The notes: generated from the letters alone by a model not told the origin. 64,000 nucleotides of DNA from Calothrix sp. CSU_2_0 (GCA_012034595.1 JAAUPE010000005.1:1-64000), one strand, 5' to 3'. Shown: positions 51,954 through 62,933, numbered from the stretch's first letter. Program-made: numbers and translations.

Positions 51954-53219
51954 TTGGGTGAGAAGCCTACACCATACCTTAATCGGTCGGTGTGGGAGAT
52001 GTCACTTGTATCCCGTAATCGGCAGATGCAGACACGCAAGCTCCTCGACTGGTGGCAAAAACTAACACCGTTAGCGCGATTTCTCGCGATCGCGCTGTTA
52101 GCTCCCTTGCTCGTTTTAAATGGATGGGCGATTTCGGCAATTTTTGATTATTTCCACTCATTGATTGTCATTTTAGTTGGAGCATCAGTGCTAGCGTTTC
52201 TGCTTAACTATCCTGTAAGTTGGATGGAACGGCACGGTGCTAAACGCGAACCAGTAGCCATACTAGTGTTTTTACTAGCTTTGTCCATTCTATTGGCATT
52301 AGGTGTAACACTGTTTCCCCTGGCACTGACACAAGCACAACAATTAGTAGCACGGATTCCCGAATTGATCGATTCTGGGCGATCGCAATTGATGATCTTA
52401 AACGAAAAAGCTGATACTTTTGGGTTACCCATTAACCTGGATGCTTTGCTGGTTCAAATTAACGATCGCGTCAAAGGTCAATTGCAGGCTATAGCGGGAC
52501 AAGTCCTAAATTTAGCTGTAATCACTGTTACTAGTTTGTTAGATATTCTGCTCACTATGGTGCTAACTTTTTACTTGTTGCAGCATGGTGATGAACTTTG
52601 GCAAAGTATTGTTGATTGGCTACCGACGAAATTTCGCGAACCGTTCTCACAGACGCTTCGCATGAGTTTTCAAAATTTCTTCATCACCCAGCTAATTATT
52701 TCCACCTGCATGGCTTCGGCTTTGATTCCGACGTTTTTATGGCTGAAGGTGCCGTTTGGGCTGTTATTTGGCTTGACGATAGGGCTGATGGCACTTATTC
52801 CCTATGGTGGTTCGGTGGGTATTGCGATGACAACATCGTTGGTAGCACTGCAAGATTTCTCGATGGGGGGAAGGGTTCTAATTGCAGCTGTAATTGTTCA
52901 ACAAATTCTCGAAAACTTGATTGCACCCCGGATTTTGGGTAGTTTTACAGGTTTAAATCCGGTTTGGCTGCTAATTTCGGTTCTAACTGGAGCGAGAATT
53001 GGCGGGCTTTTGGGGGTCATTTTGGCTGTTCCCACTGCTGTGGTGATCAAAACTGCCTTAAGTGCCCTAAGAGGGGCTTCTGGTGGCGAAGTAGATGCAA
53101 GTGAGAGTGTTGTGATATCGGAGGTAGCTGCACCTGGTAGCGATGAATCACCACCTGCTCAAATCCCAAATCCTCAAGTTAATCCTTCTACGACTGGACT
53201 TCCGCAATTGAACCCATAA
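51954..53219 (+). CDS. AI-2E family transporter
   Basis: multi-TM; QQILENLIAPRILGSFTGLNPVWLLISVLTGARIGGLLGVILAVPTAVVIKT signature. Confidence 0.9.
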   Translation: MGEKPTPYLNRSVWEMSLVSRNRQMQTRKLLDWWQKLTPLARFLAIALLAPLLVLNGWAISAIFDYFHSLIVILVGASVLAFLLNYPVSWMERHGAKREPVAILVFLLALSILLALGVTLFPLALTQAQQLVARIPELIDSGRSQLMILNEKADTFGLPINLDALLVQINDRVKGQLQAIAGQVLNLAVITVTSLLDILLTMVLTFYLLQHGDELWQSIVDWLPTKFREPFSQTLRMSFQNFFITQLIISTCMASALIPTFLWLKVPFGLLFGLTIGLMALIPYGGSVGIAMTTSLVALQDFSMGGRVLIAAVIVQQILENLIAPRILGSFTGLNPVWLLISVLTGARIGGLLGVILAVPTAVVIKTALSALRGASGGEVDASESVVISEVAAPGSDESPPAQIPNPQVNPSTTGLPQLNP

Positions 53220-54519
53220 ATAAAATGCTGCCTGTTTGATTGTCGCGAATACAAGCAAAAAATGGGCGATCGACTATCATTTCAAATGGTTTAATTGTTG
53301 GTTCAAATGCGGATGTCAATACCATTTCGACGGAAGTGGCTGCTGCTGCTTCCGTTCCTTCTTCATTAACTTCTACGAAGGTTTTATGCTTTATCTGGCT
53401 GATGGCAAAGTTTTTACCCATCCCGGAAAAGTCAGCTTTATTACTAAATGCTTCACCCATACCCAAGGCTTTTAAGGTATCGTTCAATGTTAGCTCATAA
53501 TCCATTTGGAAACGGGGTAAGCGAATCGAACCTTGACGTTTACTAAATTGTGTCATCCATTTGTCCCAATTTTCGGCGGTTAATGTTGGGTAAAATGTGG
53601 TCAAGTTAGAATTTTTTGATGGTAGAAATACATAAAGGCTAATTCTGCCATTTTTCCCATAGGGTAAGCTAACTGCCTGAAAGTTTGGGTTTTCTAAGTA
53701 CTTGTAATCGCCATTTTGCGACATCATCGGATGTGGTTTTTCCTGACCTGATGCCGTAAAAAAGGGGTATTCTTTTGTCAGACTTTTGTCAAATTGCTCC
53801 GTCCAATTACCTTTAAAGTAGATGGCGTTAATTAGGAGTAAAACTTGGTCGGGACTGAGTTGTTGGACTATTTTATCAATTTTACCATTGGTATTTTCTT
53901 TGACCCAACTATTAATGATATTGGGTGCGGTGGCATCATTGAAATTTAAATTTGTGACTTTGGCTTGATAAAATTCACGATTTCGCTGGAGAAAATCGGG
54001 ATTAAATGTAGTATCTTGATTTGCCCAGAGGGAATTTGCGATCGCGAGTCGTACTTGAGGATCGGGATTTTCCAGAAGTCCTTTTAAAGCTGCATTCGCG
54101 GAGTTAATTTGTTGCAGGCTTAATCCCTGTAATTCTAGCGTATGTGCGATCGCTTGTTGTGTCGAACCATTCGCACCGTTATAAGTCATGGCTAGAGCCA
54201 TTGTCACACTTGATGGCGAAACAAATACATTGGTATGACTATCTTTTTTCAAAATCTCTGAAAAAAGCTTGAAAGCAAACTTAGTATTTGCATTAACAAC
54301 TTTTGGATCGGGTTTTGCGGTTGAATTGGACATGGGGGATTCGGTACGAGGTTGACGCGACTCAGCTACAGCCCTATTATCACCATTAATTGCCGCCGAA
54401 CATCCAAACATCCCCATCAGAACTACACCTGCTGCTGCAAGTGCGTATCTTCTCCCCAAACGTACACCATAACGTCGTTGTAAAAAAATTTCGCGAGCAT
54501 TAGTCTTGTTTTGTTTCAT
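53188..54519 (-). CDS. serpin family protein (probable lipoprotein/secreted)
   Basis: NTNVFVSPSSVTMALAMTYNGANGSTQ, VNEEGTEAAAATSVEMV hinge, DRPFFACIRDNQTGSILFMGSI. Confidence 0.95.
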   Translation of the reverse strand: MKQNKTNAREIFLQRRYGVRLGRRYALAAAGVVLMGMFGCSAAINGDNRAVAESRQPRTESPMSNSTAKPDPKVVNANTKFAFKLFSEILKKDSHTNVFVSPSSVTMALAMTYNGANGSTQQAIAHTLELQGLSLQQINSANAALKGLLENPDPQVRLAIANSLWANQDTTFNPDFLQRNREFYQAKVTNLNFNDATAPNIINSWVKENTNGKIDKIVQQLSPDQVLLLINAIYFKGNWTEQFDKSLTKEYPFFTASGQEKPHPMMSQNGDYKYLENPNFQAVSLPYGKNGRISLYVFLPSKNSNLTTFYPTLTAENWDKWMTQFSKRQGSIRLPRFQMDYELTLNDTLKALGMGEAFSNKADFSGMGKNFAISQIKHKTFVEVNEEGTEAAAATSVEMVLTSAFEPTIKPFEMIVDRPFFACIRDNQTGSILFMGSIAEVQS

Positions 54520-54926
54520 CCTCTCACCCTTATTTTCACCCTTTGGCTATCTTTCGCAAAGTACATCAGTCTGCATAACGGGAATTATTCTCGGAAGCGA
54601 CTCACCGTCTTTGCTTCTGACTATGACATCCAAAGTAGCTTTGTGATTAGGTGGTTACAGTTTTAGCAACGGTTCTTTTAATCTTTCTGCAACAAATATT
54701 TGAGGGTTAATAACTGTCTGAATATCTGAGATTTTTCAAAGTGCTTGAGGATATTATTTCCGCAACCGTATTAGTACGTAATTATAACTGTTTGAATTTA
54801 TGAGATTTTCTATTTAAATTCAGACAGCTTTACTGTTAGTTGGGGTTGTTTTTGGGGAACTTTATGTTTATCAGTTGATGATTGAAAAGTGTCCTTAAAT
54901 AAAGACTTTGGAGGTGCGATCGCGCT

Positions 54927-56810
54927 ATGAAATTACGACAAAAGATTTTATTAATTGTCAATGCAACATTGGCAGGTTTGATTGGGGTTCTTTATTTTGC
55001 ATCGTCGGGAATCTTGATGGGGAGTATCCGTAAAGCTGAAGAGAACGAAGCACAACAAACTGTTAAAGGTGTGCAAAATCTTTTAGCGCAAAATCAGGAA
55101 AGTTTTCGCGACAGATATGCAGATTGGTCAGCTTGGGATGATACTTATGAGTTTATTCAAAATAAAAATCAGGAATATATTAAAACTAATCTGATACCAA
55201 AACAGTTGACGATTTTAAAATCAAATTATATGGCTTATGTCAATCTATCTGGAGAGATAATTTATACGACTGGGTACGATGAGAAGCTGAAAACTGTTTT
55301 AGCGATTCCACCAGAATTAAGTTCACGGATTACCAATAGAGAAGATTTATTATTGAAGCGACCTGATACTACTACAAAGCATACAGGTATTATGTTATTG
55401 TCAACAGGTCCAATATGGATAACTTCCCATCCTATTGTCACGAGTGATGGTGAAGGATCGGTACGAGGTTCTCTGATTATCGGACGAAGAATTGACAAAA
55501 ATACGATTGAGCAGCTTTCTAAGTTAGCACGTTTACCGCTTCAACTTCATCAATTTGATGATAAACAATTACCTACGAAAATTCAAAGTATTCGGACTGC
55601 ACTTTCCCAGCAGAAAAATATTGCTGTTCAACCTTTAAGTGAAGAGAAGTTAGCAGGATATTTGTTAATTAATGATATCGATGGCAAACCTGGACTGATT
55701 TTAGAAGTCAATATTCCTAGAACTACTTATCAACAAGGAAAAGCTAGTTTAAATTACTTAATTATCAGTTTAATTTTAGCTGGGTTAGTATTTGATATAG
55801 TTGTATTATTTTTGCTCGAACGTTCGATTTTATCACGAATGGCAATGCTGGTTACTGGTGTGACTCAAGTTCGCGATACCAACGATTTAAAACTACGTTT
55901 GTCGATTGGGGGTAATGATGAAATGTCCAATTTGACGGCAAACATTAACGAAATGCTCAATGCGATCACACATTCGGATCAACAGCAAAAGCAAGCGCTG
56001 GCAAAGCTTGCGGATGCGAATACGGAAATTCAAACATTGAATGGAAAGCTCAAATCTGATAATTTACGAATGGGTGCAGAGTTGGAAGTTACTCGCGAGC
56101 TTCAACAGAAAATATTACCAAAACCGGAGGAACTCGAACAAGTTTCTGATTTAGATATTGCTGGTTTTATGGAACCTGCATCTGAAGTTGGTGGTGATTA
56201 TTATGATGTTTTACAAAGTAATGAACGAACTCTGATTAGTATTGGAGATGTGACTGGGCATGGGTTAGAAAGTGGTATTTTGATGGTGATGACGCAAACC
56301 GCAGTTCGCACATTATTAGCAGCAAATATTACTAATTATCATTTATTTTTGAATTTGATTAATCAAGTAATTTTTGAGAATGTGCAACGGATGAATTCCG
56401 ATAAAACTCTCACCTTAGCTTTACTCGATTACAAAGCTGGAAAAATTACCCTAACTGGACAGCATGAGGAGATGATTGTTGTGCGTGCAGATGGGGAAAT
56501 TGAGTGTATTAGTACAATCGATTTGGGTTTTCCGGTGGGTTTGGAACCCGATATTAGCGAATATATTGCCCAAACAGAAGTAGAGTTATTTGCTGGTGAT
56601 GGTGTGGTACTTTACACCGACGGTTTAACAGAAGCAGAAGACAAAGACCTAAATCAATATGGTAGCGATCGCTTATGTGAAGTCTTAAAGCATAATTGGC
56701 ATCATAGCGCTCATGAAATTCAACAAGCTGTGATCGAAGATTTGCGATCGCATTTAGGAGAGATTCCCTTTGAGGATGATGTCACAATATTGGTGATGAA
56801 GCAGAGGTAG
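54927..56810 (+). CDS. CHASE4-HAMP-PP2C SpoIIE family protein phosphatase
   Basis: DWSAWDDTYEFI (CHASE4), HAMP after TM2, EVGGDYYDVL...GDVTGHGLESG...LYTDGLTEAED. Confidence 0.92.
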   Translation: MKLRQKILLIVNATLAGLIGVLYFASSGILMGSIRKAEENEAQQTVKGVQNLLAQNQESFRDRYADWSAWDDTYEFIQNKNQEYIKTNLIPKQLTILKSNYMAYVNLSGEIIYTTGYDEKLKTVLAIPPELSSRITNREDLLLKRPDTTTKHTGIMLLSTGPIWITSHPIVTSDGEGSVRGSLIIGRRIDKNTIEQLSKLARLPLQLHQFDDKQLPTKIQSIRTALSQQKNIAVQPLSEEKLAGYLLINDIDGKPGLILEVNIPRTTYQQGKASLNYLIISLILAGLVFDIVVLFLLERSILSRMAMLVTGVTQVRDTNDLKLRLSIGGNDEMSNLTANINEMLNAITHSDQQQKQALAKLADANTEIQTLNGKLKSDNLRMGAELEVTRELQQKILPKPEELEQVSDLDIAGFMEPASEVGGDYYDVLQSNERTLISIGDVTGHGLESGILMVMTQTAVRTLLAANITNYHLFLNLINQVIFENVQRMNSDKTLTLALLDYKAGKITLTGQHEEMIVVRADGEIECISTIDLGFPVGLEPDISEYIAQTEVELFAGDGVVLYTDGLTEAEDKDLNQYGSDRLCEVLKHNWHHSAHEIQQAVIEDLRSHLGEIPFEDDVTILVMKQR

Positions 56811-56951
56811 AAAAGTCTGCTTTGGTAACAATACTTAACAAAAATAGAATATACTGATTTAATCAAAAATTTTCTATTTTTGCTACTTTTGCTAAATAAT
56901 TAATGCGAAAGTTGACATTAATTTTTATTTCACCGATTTGAAGAGAGAGTA

Positions 56952-57428
56952 ATGGGTACTAAATTAACCGAAGTTTTAGAACCGATCGCAGCGTGGTTTC
57001 GCAGTTTAAATGTTCCCGAACCGATTGTACATTGGGGACATCCGGCAATGATGGGAATTGTGATTTTTGTTTTGGGTAGCTATGTTGCTTATGCTGGTTG
57101 GCAGGGAAGATTAGCTGAAGATAAGGAAGTTGCTGTTAAAAGTCGTAGTGACCACCGCAAGCTTGCGCCTTTGATGTTTACTTTTATGGCGTTGGGTTAT
57201 ACTGGTGGTCTGCTCTCTTTGGTCATGCAGAAGCAACCGATTATGGAGAGTCCACATTTTTGGACTGGTTCGAGTGTTTTGGTGTTACTAGCAATTAATA
57301 GTGCGATTTCCAAAGCTTTTGTGGGATATCCTAGTTTGCGAAATCTTCATGCTTATCTGGGAAGTACGGCATTTTTAGTCTTGATTGTACATGCTGTACT
57401 TGGATTTAAACTGGGTACGAGTATTTAG
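56952..57428 (+). CDS. DUF4079 domain-containing protein
   Basis: HWGHPAMMGIVIFVLGSYVAYAGWQGR; TM helices with conserved His. Confidence 0.8.
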   Translation: MGTKLTEVLEPIAAWFRSLNVPEPIVHWGHPAMMGIVIFVLGSYVAYAGWQGRLAEDKEVAVKSRSDHRKLAPLMFTFMALGYTGGLLSLVMQKQPIMESPHFWTGSSVLVLLAINSAISKAFVGYPSLRNLHAYLGSTAFLVLIVHAVLGFKLGTSI

Positions 57429-57573
57429 GTTGAATATATTTATGTTTAACACTAAAAGCATAGCGAATTTTCCATCTCATCATATTTACCATTGAAAAGA
57501 AAGAGGATAATTTTGAGATTATAAAGAGTAAGCTTGCTAATGCAGGCTTATTATTTTATCTATAAAAAGTCGC

Positions 57574-59940
57574 ATGATTCAAGCGAGCGGTGTAATTATA
57601 TGTCTTGGCTATATTCTGGGATTGCTATTTAGTGCGCTTCCAGGGAGTGGTTTTTGGGTATTGGGTTTGGGGTTAATCGGTGCAATACTCCTGGGGGGAG
57701 TAGTTAACACCAAAGTATTTCAGAGAGGACGTAAGACTAAGCAAAGTCAAACAAAAGGGTTAGGTAAAGCCAAAGAATCACCATTACCCAGGATTTATCC
57801 CCATTCCCGGATTTGGTTAATTGCTGGTTTGGTTGGTTTGCTAGCAAGTTTTTATTTACAATATCGAGTTCCCCAACCAACAGTTAATGATGTAAGTAAA
57901 TCGGTTCCACCAGGTAACAATAGCAATCAAGAGCAGCTTTTTGTGGTTCGGGGTAATGTAACTAGTACTCCTCGGATGACTCGCACTTCTAAAGGACAAT
58001 TTTGGATGGAAGCAACCCAGTTAAATGGGGTGAAAGATGAAGATGGAACTGTTGGAGGTAAAGGGGTTTCGGGTAGTTTATATGTGACTGTACCTTTATT
58101 ACAAGCAACCGGATTATACCCTGGACAACAAATTGCTGTAACTGGTGTTTTATATAAACCAAAAGCTGCTGCGAATCCTGGTGCATTTGATTTTCGCGAA
58201 TATTTGAAGAAAGAAGGTGTGTTTGCGGGATTAAGTGGAAGACAAGTAAATATTCTCAATGAAGAGAAGAAATGGGGATGGTGGAAATTTCGCGAACAAA
58301 TAGTGCGATCGCAAGTTAGTTTTTTGGGGATTCCGGAAGGTCCGCTTGTTAGTGCTATGGTTTTAGGTAGTAAGGCTGTAGATTTACCCTATGATATCCG
58401 CGATTCGTTTGTCGCTGTTGGGTTAGCTCATGCATTAGCTGCTTCTGGATTCCAAACTTCGTTAATTTTGGGTATGGTTTTAGGGTTAACTAAACGTGCT
58501 AAACGAGGAACTCAATTTACAGTCGGTTGTTTAGCTTTGCTTGCTTTTCTTTGTTTAACTGGTTTTCAACCTGCGGTACTACGTGCTGTGGTAATGGGTT
58601 TTGCCGCTTTAATTGCTTTATTGTTGCGAAGGAAAGTTAAGCAACTGGGTTCTTTATTACTTGCAGCAACTCTATTATTAATTTTTAATCCCTTATGGAT
58701 TTGGGATTTAGGTTTTCAATTAAGTTTTTTGGCTACTTTGGGTTTAATTGTCACAGTTCCAGCGATAACTAAAAAGTTGGGATGGTTACCTCCTGCTGTA
58801 GCATCTTTAATTGCCGTTCCTCTGGCAGCGACGATTTGGACTTTACCCCTACAATTAAATGTTTTTGGGGTTTTACCATCTTATAGTTTGGCGTTAAATA
58901 TTGCGAGTACACCTTTAATTTCAGTAATTAGCATTGGTGGGTTTATTAGCGCGATCGCATCTTTGATATTACCTGGTTTGGGAAGTGCGATCGCTGGTGT
59001 TTTGCATTATCCAACTGACTGGTTGCTGAAACTGGTCGAATTTTTCAATAATTTGGGAGGGAATTCATTTGCTGTTGGTAGTATCACCACAGCACAGATG
59101 TTTGCAATTTATATACTATTGATGCTTGTTTGGTTGGTACGTTGGTGGCAACGTCGTTGGTGGATTGCGCTAGGAATTACCCTAACTCTCATCTTTATTC
59201 CAGCTTGGCATACGGCAAATACATTATTTCGAGTCACAATGTTAGCAGCTAGTGGTGAACCTGTTGTAGTAATTCAGGATCGAGGCAAGGTGACACTAAT
59301 TAATAGTGGTGATGAAGGTACGGGACGTTTTACAATATTACCTTTTTTACAACAACAAGGTGTAAATCAAATCGATTGGGCTGTTGCATCGGATTTCCAG
59401 GGGAATGGAAGTAAGGGATGGTTGGAATTATTGCCACGTTTACCAATCAAAGTATTTTACGATTCTGCGGTAAGTGTGGATAATGCGATCGCTAGTGGTG
59501 CGATTCAGAAACAATTACAAAAAAATCAAGCTACCTATCAACCTTTAAATGTTGGTCAAAGTGTAAATATTGGTTCGACGATTCTGCAACTTGTTAATGG
59601 TCAATTACCCATTTTACAAATGCGAATTCAGAATAAAGATTGGTTATTTGTGGGAAATCTCAAACCAACCGATTTACAGCAATTAATCAAAGCTGGTAAT
59701 TTACCTCATCCCCAAGTGTTATGGTGTCAACCGCGATCGCTCAAGGATTTAGTTCCACTATTACAGCCTGAAGTGACGATTACAACTAGTGCGGATATCG
59801 AACCCAATATTTTGTCAGAATTAGGTGAAGTGAAGACGCAGTTATTGTTTACAGGTAGGGATGGGGCAATTCAATGGACTCCCGATGGGCAGTTTGAAGC
59901 TTTTATTCAAGCGATGGAAAATAAATCTTCGGTTTTTTGA
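57574..59940 (+). CDS. comEC: ComEC/Rec2-family competence protein
   Basis: DUF4131-like N-term, competence domain (GLAHALAASGFQTSLILGMVLGL), degenerate beta-lactamase-like C-term. Confidence 0.9.
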   Translation: MIQASGVIICLGYILGLLFSALPGSGFWVLGLGLIGAILLGGVVNTKVFQRGRKTKQSQTKGLGKAKESPLPRIYPHSRIWLIAGLVGLLASFYLQYRVPQPTVNDVSKSVPPGNNSNQEQLFVVRGNVTSTPRMTRTSKGQFWMEATQLNGVKDEDGTVGGKGVSGSLYVTVPLLQATGLYPGQQIAVTGVLYKPKAAANPGAFDFREYLKKEGVFAGLSGRQVNILNEEKKWGWWKFREQIVRSQVSFLGIPEGPLVSAMVLGSKAVDLPYDIRDSFVAVGLAHALAASGFQTSLILGMVLGLTKRAKRGTQFTVGCLALLAFLCLTGFQPAVLRAVVMGFAALIALLLRRKVKQLGSLLLAATLLLIFNPLWIWDLGFQLSFLATLGLIVTVPAITKKLGWLPPAVASLIAVPLAATIWTLPLQLNVFGVLPSYSLALNIASTPLISVISIGGFISAIASLILPGLGSAIAGVLHYPTDWLLKLVEFFNNLGGNSFAVGSITTAQMFAIYILLMLVWLVRWWQRRWWIALGITLTLIFIPAWHTANTLFRVTMLAASGEPVVVIQDRGKVTLINSGDEGTGRFTILPFLQQQGVNQIDWAVASDFQGNGSKGWLELLPRLPIKVFYDSAVSVDNAIASGAIQKQLQKNQATYQPLNVGQSVNIGSTILQLVNGQLPILQMRIQNKDWLFVGNLKPTDLQQLIKAGNLPHPQVLWCQPRSLKDLVPLLQPEVTITTSADIEPNILSELGEVKTQLLFTGRDGAIQWTPDGQFEAFIQAMENKSSVF

Positions 59941-59941
59941 A

Positions 59942-60020
59942 GGGGGATTTAGAAGGCAGAAGGCAGAAGGTAGAAGGCAGAAGTAAGAAGGCAGAAGGCA
60001 GAAGTAAGAAGGTAGAAGGT
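59942..60020. repeat. STRR array GAAGGCA/GAAGTAA
   Basis: gaaggcagaaggcagaaggtagaaggcagaagtaag... Confidence 0.88.
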
Positions 60021-60332
60021 ACAAAAGCTTATATTTCGAGTTTTGTAGAAATTTATAATGGGTGGTTTATTTCCCCAAAGTTGTACTAGTACAACAAGAC
60101 AAAAATAAAACCGAATGGAGGTGTTGAGAAAATTCTACTTACATTTAAAATAACAAGTAAAATAACAAGCTAAATTAAGTATGGGGTATCATACTGAACA
60201 TCTGCCCGAAACGTTGACTCCAGCTTTTGTAGTAAAGTTTTGGGAAGTGTATATTAACAACCGATATGCTTCACCTGCTTTACTCGTTTTAGACCTGTTT
60301 AAAAAATTTAAAATTAGCCTAGCTGTATTTTT

Positions 60333-61538
60333 ATGCAACCCCGCAAGAGTGTAATTGAAATTTTTTCAACTTTTATTCAATTCGATGCAGAACGTTTTTA
60401 TTGCTGGGCTACGGATGGGCGCTTGCGTCGAAATATGAACAACCATATTAGTAAATATCCCGAAGAAAATTCAGAGGATATGTGGGCGATATATTGGCAT
60501 AAATATTGGCAGAAAGACCAATCTGAAAGACTTCCCAAGCAGCATTTGAGCGCTTATTTGCAGGAACCTTGTTATTGGAATTCGCAAAAAATGACACAAA
60601 CATTTGCGAATACGCAGCATACATTACCTGACTTTTTTCAGATTGCGATCGCGCAGTGCGATCGTATTTTGAAGGGTTTTAATCCAAATCAAGGTTTTGT
60701 CCTCAAAAATTATGCTAGCGCGATTTTTGGTACTGTTATCCGGGAAACTCTACGTCAACGTCACGAGGTTGATATTTGTTCGACTTGGGGAATTTTGCGG
60801 AAAATTAGCCAAAAACGCTTGCTAGAATCTTTGGAAAATGCAGGTTTATCGAAGGATACGATTACTTCTTATGTTGCTGCTTGGAATTGGTTTAAGTTGA
60901 TATATGTTCCTAACCAAGCTAGCACCAGTCGTCAACTTTCTCGTCCTGACGATGGAACTTGGGAAGCTATTACTAAAGCTTATAATTCTCAGATTATTGG
61001 TCAGAATCTATCTCCAGCGACTTGCCAAGGTATTGAAAGCTGGATGCAAGTTTGTGCAAAAGCTGCACGAAACTATTTATATCCCAGTATCACGTCTATT
61101 AATGCACCGACGGGAAGCGATGATGCTTATGAGTTTGTTGATAATATTCCTAGTAATGAACAAGATTCTTTATTAACTGAGATAATTGCCGCAGAAGAGC
61201 AAGAAACACGTATTTCCCAACTTACCCAGATGAATCAAATTTTAATCGACGCAGTAAATCAACTTGATGCGGAAGCTCAAGCAATCCTCAAACTTTACTA
61301 CACTCAAGGATTTACTCAGCAGCAGATAGCCAAGGAATTACAAATCCAACAATACACAATTTCCCGCCGCATGGCGAAAGTACGAGATACTCTATTGAAA
61401 ATTTTAGCCAAGTGGAGTCAAGAAAAACTGCATATTTCGATGACTTCAGACATACTCAAGAGTACAAATGCAGTTATGGAGGAATGGTTGCAATCTTATT
61501 ACGGAGTTAGGAGTTTTGAGTTAGGAGTTTTGAGTTAG
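60333..61538 (+). CDS. sigma-70 family RNA polymerase sigma factor (non-canonical)
   Basis: C-terminal region-4 HTH LDAEAQAILKLYYTQGFTQQQIAKELQIQQYTISRRMAKVRDTLLK. Confidence 0.85.
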   Translation: MQPRKSVIEIFSTFIQFDAERFYCWATDGRLRRNMNNHISKYPEENSEDMWAIYWHKYWQKDQSERLPKQHLSAYLQEPCYWNSQKMTQTFANTQHTLPDFFQIAIAQCDRILKGFNPNQGFVLKNYASAIFGTVIRETLRQRHEVDICSTWGILRKISQKRLLESLENAGLSKDTITSYVAAWNWFKLIYVPNQASTSRQLSRPDDGTWEAITKAYNSQIIGQNLSPATCQGIESWMQVCAKAARNYLYPSITSINAPTGSDDAYEFVDNIPSNEQDSLLTEIIAAEEQETRISQLTQMNQILIDAVNQLDAEAQAILKLYYTQGFTQQQIAKELQIQQYTISRRMAKVRDTLLKILAKWSQEKLHISMTSDILKSTNAVMEEWLQSYYGVRSFELGVLS

Positions 61539-61600
61539 GAGTTAATAAATACAAATGCCCAATGCCCAATGCCCAATGCCCAATGCCCATTAACCATTAA
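61500..61600. repeat. STRR arrays GTTAGGA then CCCAATG between sigma factor and DUF1822
   Basis: gagttaggagttttgagttaggagtt ... cccaatgcccaatgcccaatgcccaatgccca. Confidence 0.9.
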
Positions 61601-61608
61601 CCAATACA

Positions 61609-62787
61609 ATGACAACTAACTTATTTACTTTCGTGTCGCCTAGCGATTTAATTTTAGAAATACCACAAAATGCGTACAATCAAGCTTGGGAAAAAACGCG
61701 ATCGCATTCTAATTCGACTTCCCGCTATCAAGCATACCTAAATGAACTTTGCCTGAGTGCGATTCTACCCTGGCTACAGGAAGATATCGCACCGCAGGCA
61801 AAGGTATGGTTCAATACCACTGCTTTACCCAGTTTTTGGGAATTGGTAAATGGAACCGTTATCTGTATCGACGCAACTCGTATTGTCTTGGTTCCACACG
61901 AAAGTATTGATTTGAGCGAGTTACGGGTTCCTCAAGAATGGGTAGATATACCAAGTTGGAGGGGTGATTATTATTTTGGTGTGGAAATTGAACCCGAAGA
62001 TGGATATGTACGCATTTGGGGTTACTGTACCCACGCACAACTTAAAAATCAAGGTACTTATGACGCTAGTACCCGTAGTTATGCTCTTGATGCTAGCGAT
62101 ATGGTGAATGATATTTGTATATTTGCTGCTGCTCGACAAATATGTCCCCATGAAGTGACTCGGAGTGAAATTGCACCTTTACCAGCATTAAGTACAACTC
62201 AAGCTCAAAATTTGATTGCACGACTGGGGGAACAAAGTATGATTGCCCCTCGTTTATCGATTCCTTTTCAAACTTGGGGTGCATTAATCGAACACGGTGG
62301 CTGGAGAAATAATTTATACCAACGTCGAACAGAACAGCCAGAACAATTTTCTGTTTTGCAATGGTTACAAACTGGGATATCCCAGATAGCACAAGAGTTT
62401 GGTTGGGATAGTCTGAATATGCAAGTAGGTGCAGTAGCACGTGGGACTGAGGCAACAGCAGCACAAAATATACTTTCGCGTCAATTAACAATCGCTGGAC
62501 AAAATTATGAATTGCGGGTAATTCCTCAACTGGAAGAGGAAGGTAATGAAGAATCTATGATATGGAGGTTTGAGTTGCGGAATACAGCAGTTGGTGGGGT
62601 AATTCCTGGTGGTTTTAAACTGCGATTGTTGACGGAAGATTTACAATCATTTCCCGATAATGAAAGTGTAGCGACTACTGCAACAGAAGTGCTTGTGGTG
62701 GAAGTTGCTTTGGAAGCAAATGAGGGAATTGTTTGGGAAATTGAACCATTACCAGAAAATTGCGATCGCGAAATTCTTAGATTCTAA
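61609..62787 (+). CDS. DUF1822 family protein
   Basis: SRYQAYLNELCLSAILPWLQE...FWELVNGTVICIDATRIVLVPHESIDLSELRVPQEWVDIPSWRGDYYFGVEIEPEDGYVRIWGYCTHAQLKNQGTYD. Confidence 0.88.
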   Translation: MTTNLFTFVSPSDLILEIPQNAYNQAWEKTRSHSNSTSRYQAYLNELCLSAILPWLQEDIAPQAKVWFNTTALPSFWELVNGTVICIDATRIVLVPHESIDLSELRVPQEWVDIPSWRGDYYFGVEIEPEDGYVRIWGYCTHAQLKNQGTYDASTRSYALDASDMVNDICIFAAARQICPHEVTRSEIAPLPALSTTQAQNLIARLGEQSMIAPRLSIPFQTWGALIEHGGWRNNLYQRRTEQPEQFSVLQWLQTGISQIAQEFGWDSLNMQVGAVARGTEATAAQNILSRQLTIAGQNYELRVIPQLEEEGNEESMIWRFELRNTAVGGVIPGGFKLRLLTEDLQSFPDNESVATTATEVLVVEVALEANEGIVWEIEPLPENCDREILRF

Positions 62788-62933
62788 ATATTTCTCTATA
62801 TTCCCCTCTGCGAACCTCTGCGTAAACCTCTGCGCGACTCTGCGTTAAAAAACAAAACCAAACATTTCAGATGCTCCCGTAGACAACTTTAATCTAAAAT
62901 TAGATTAGGAGAAAAGATAATCAAAATAGAGCC

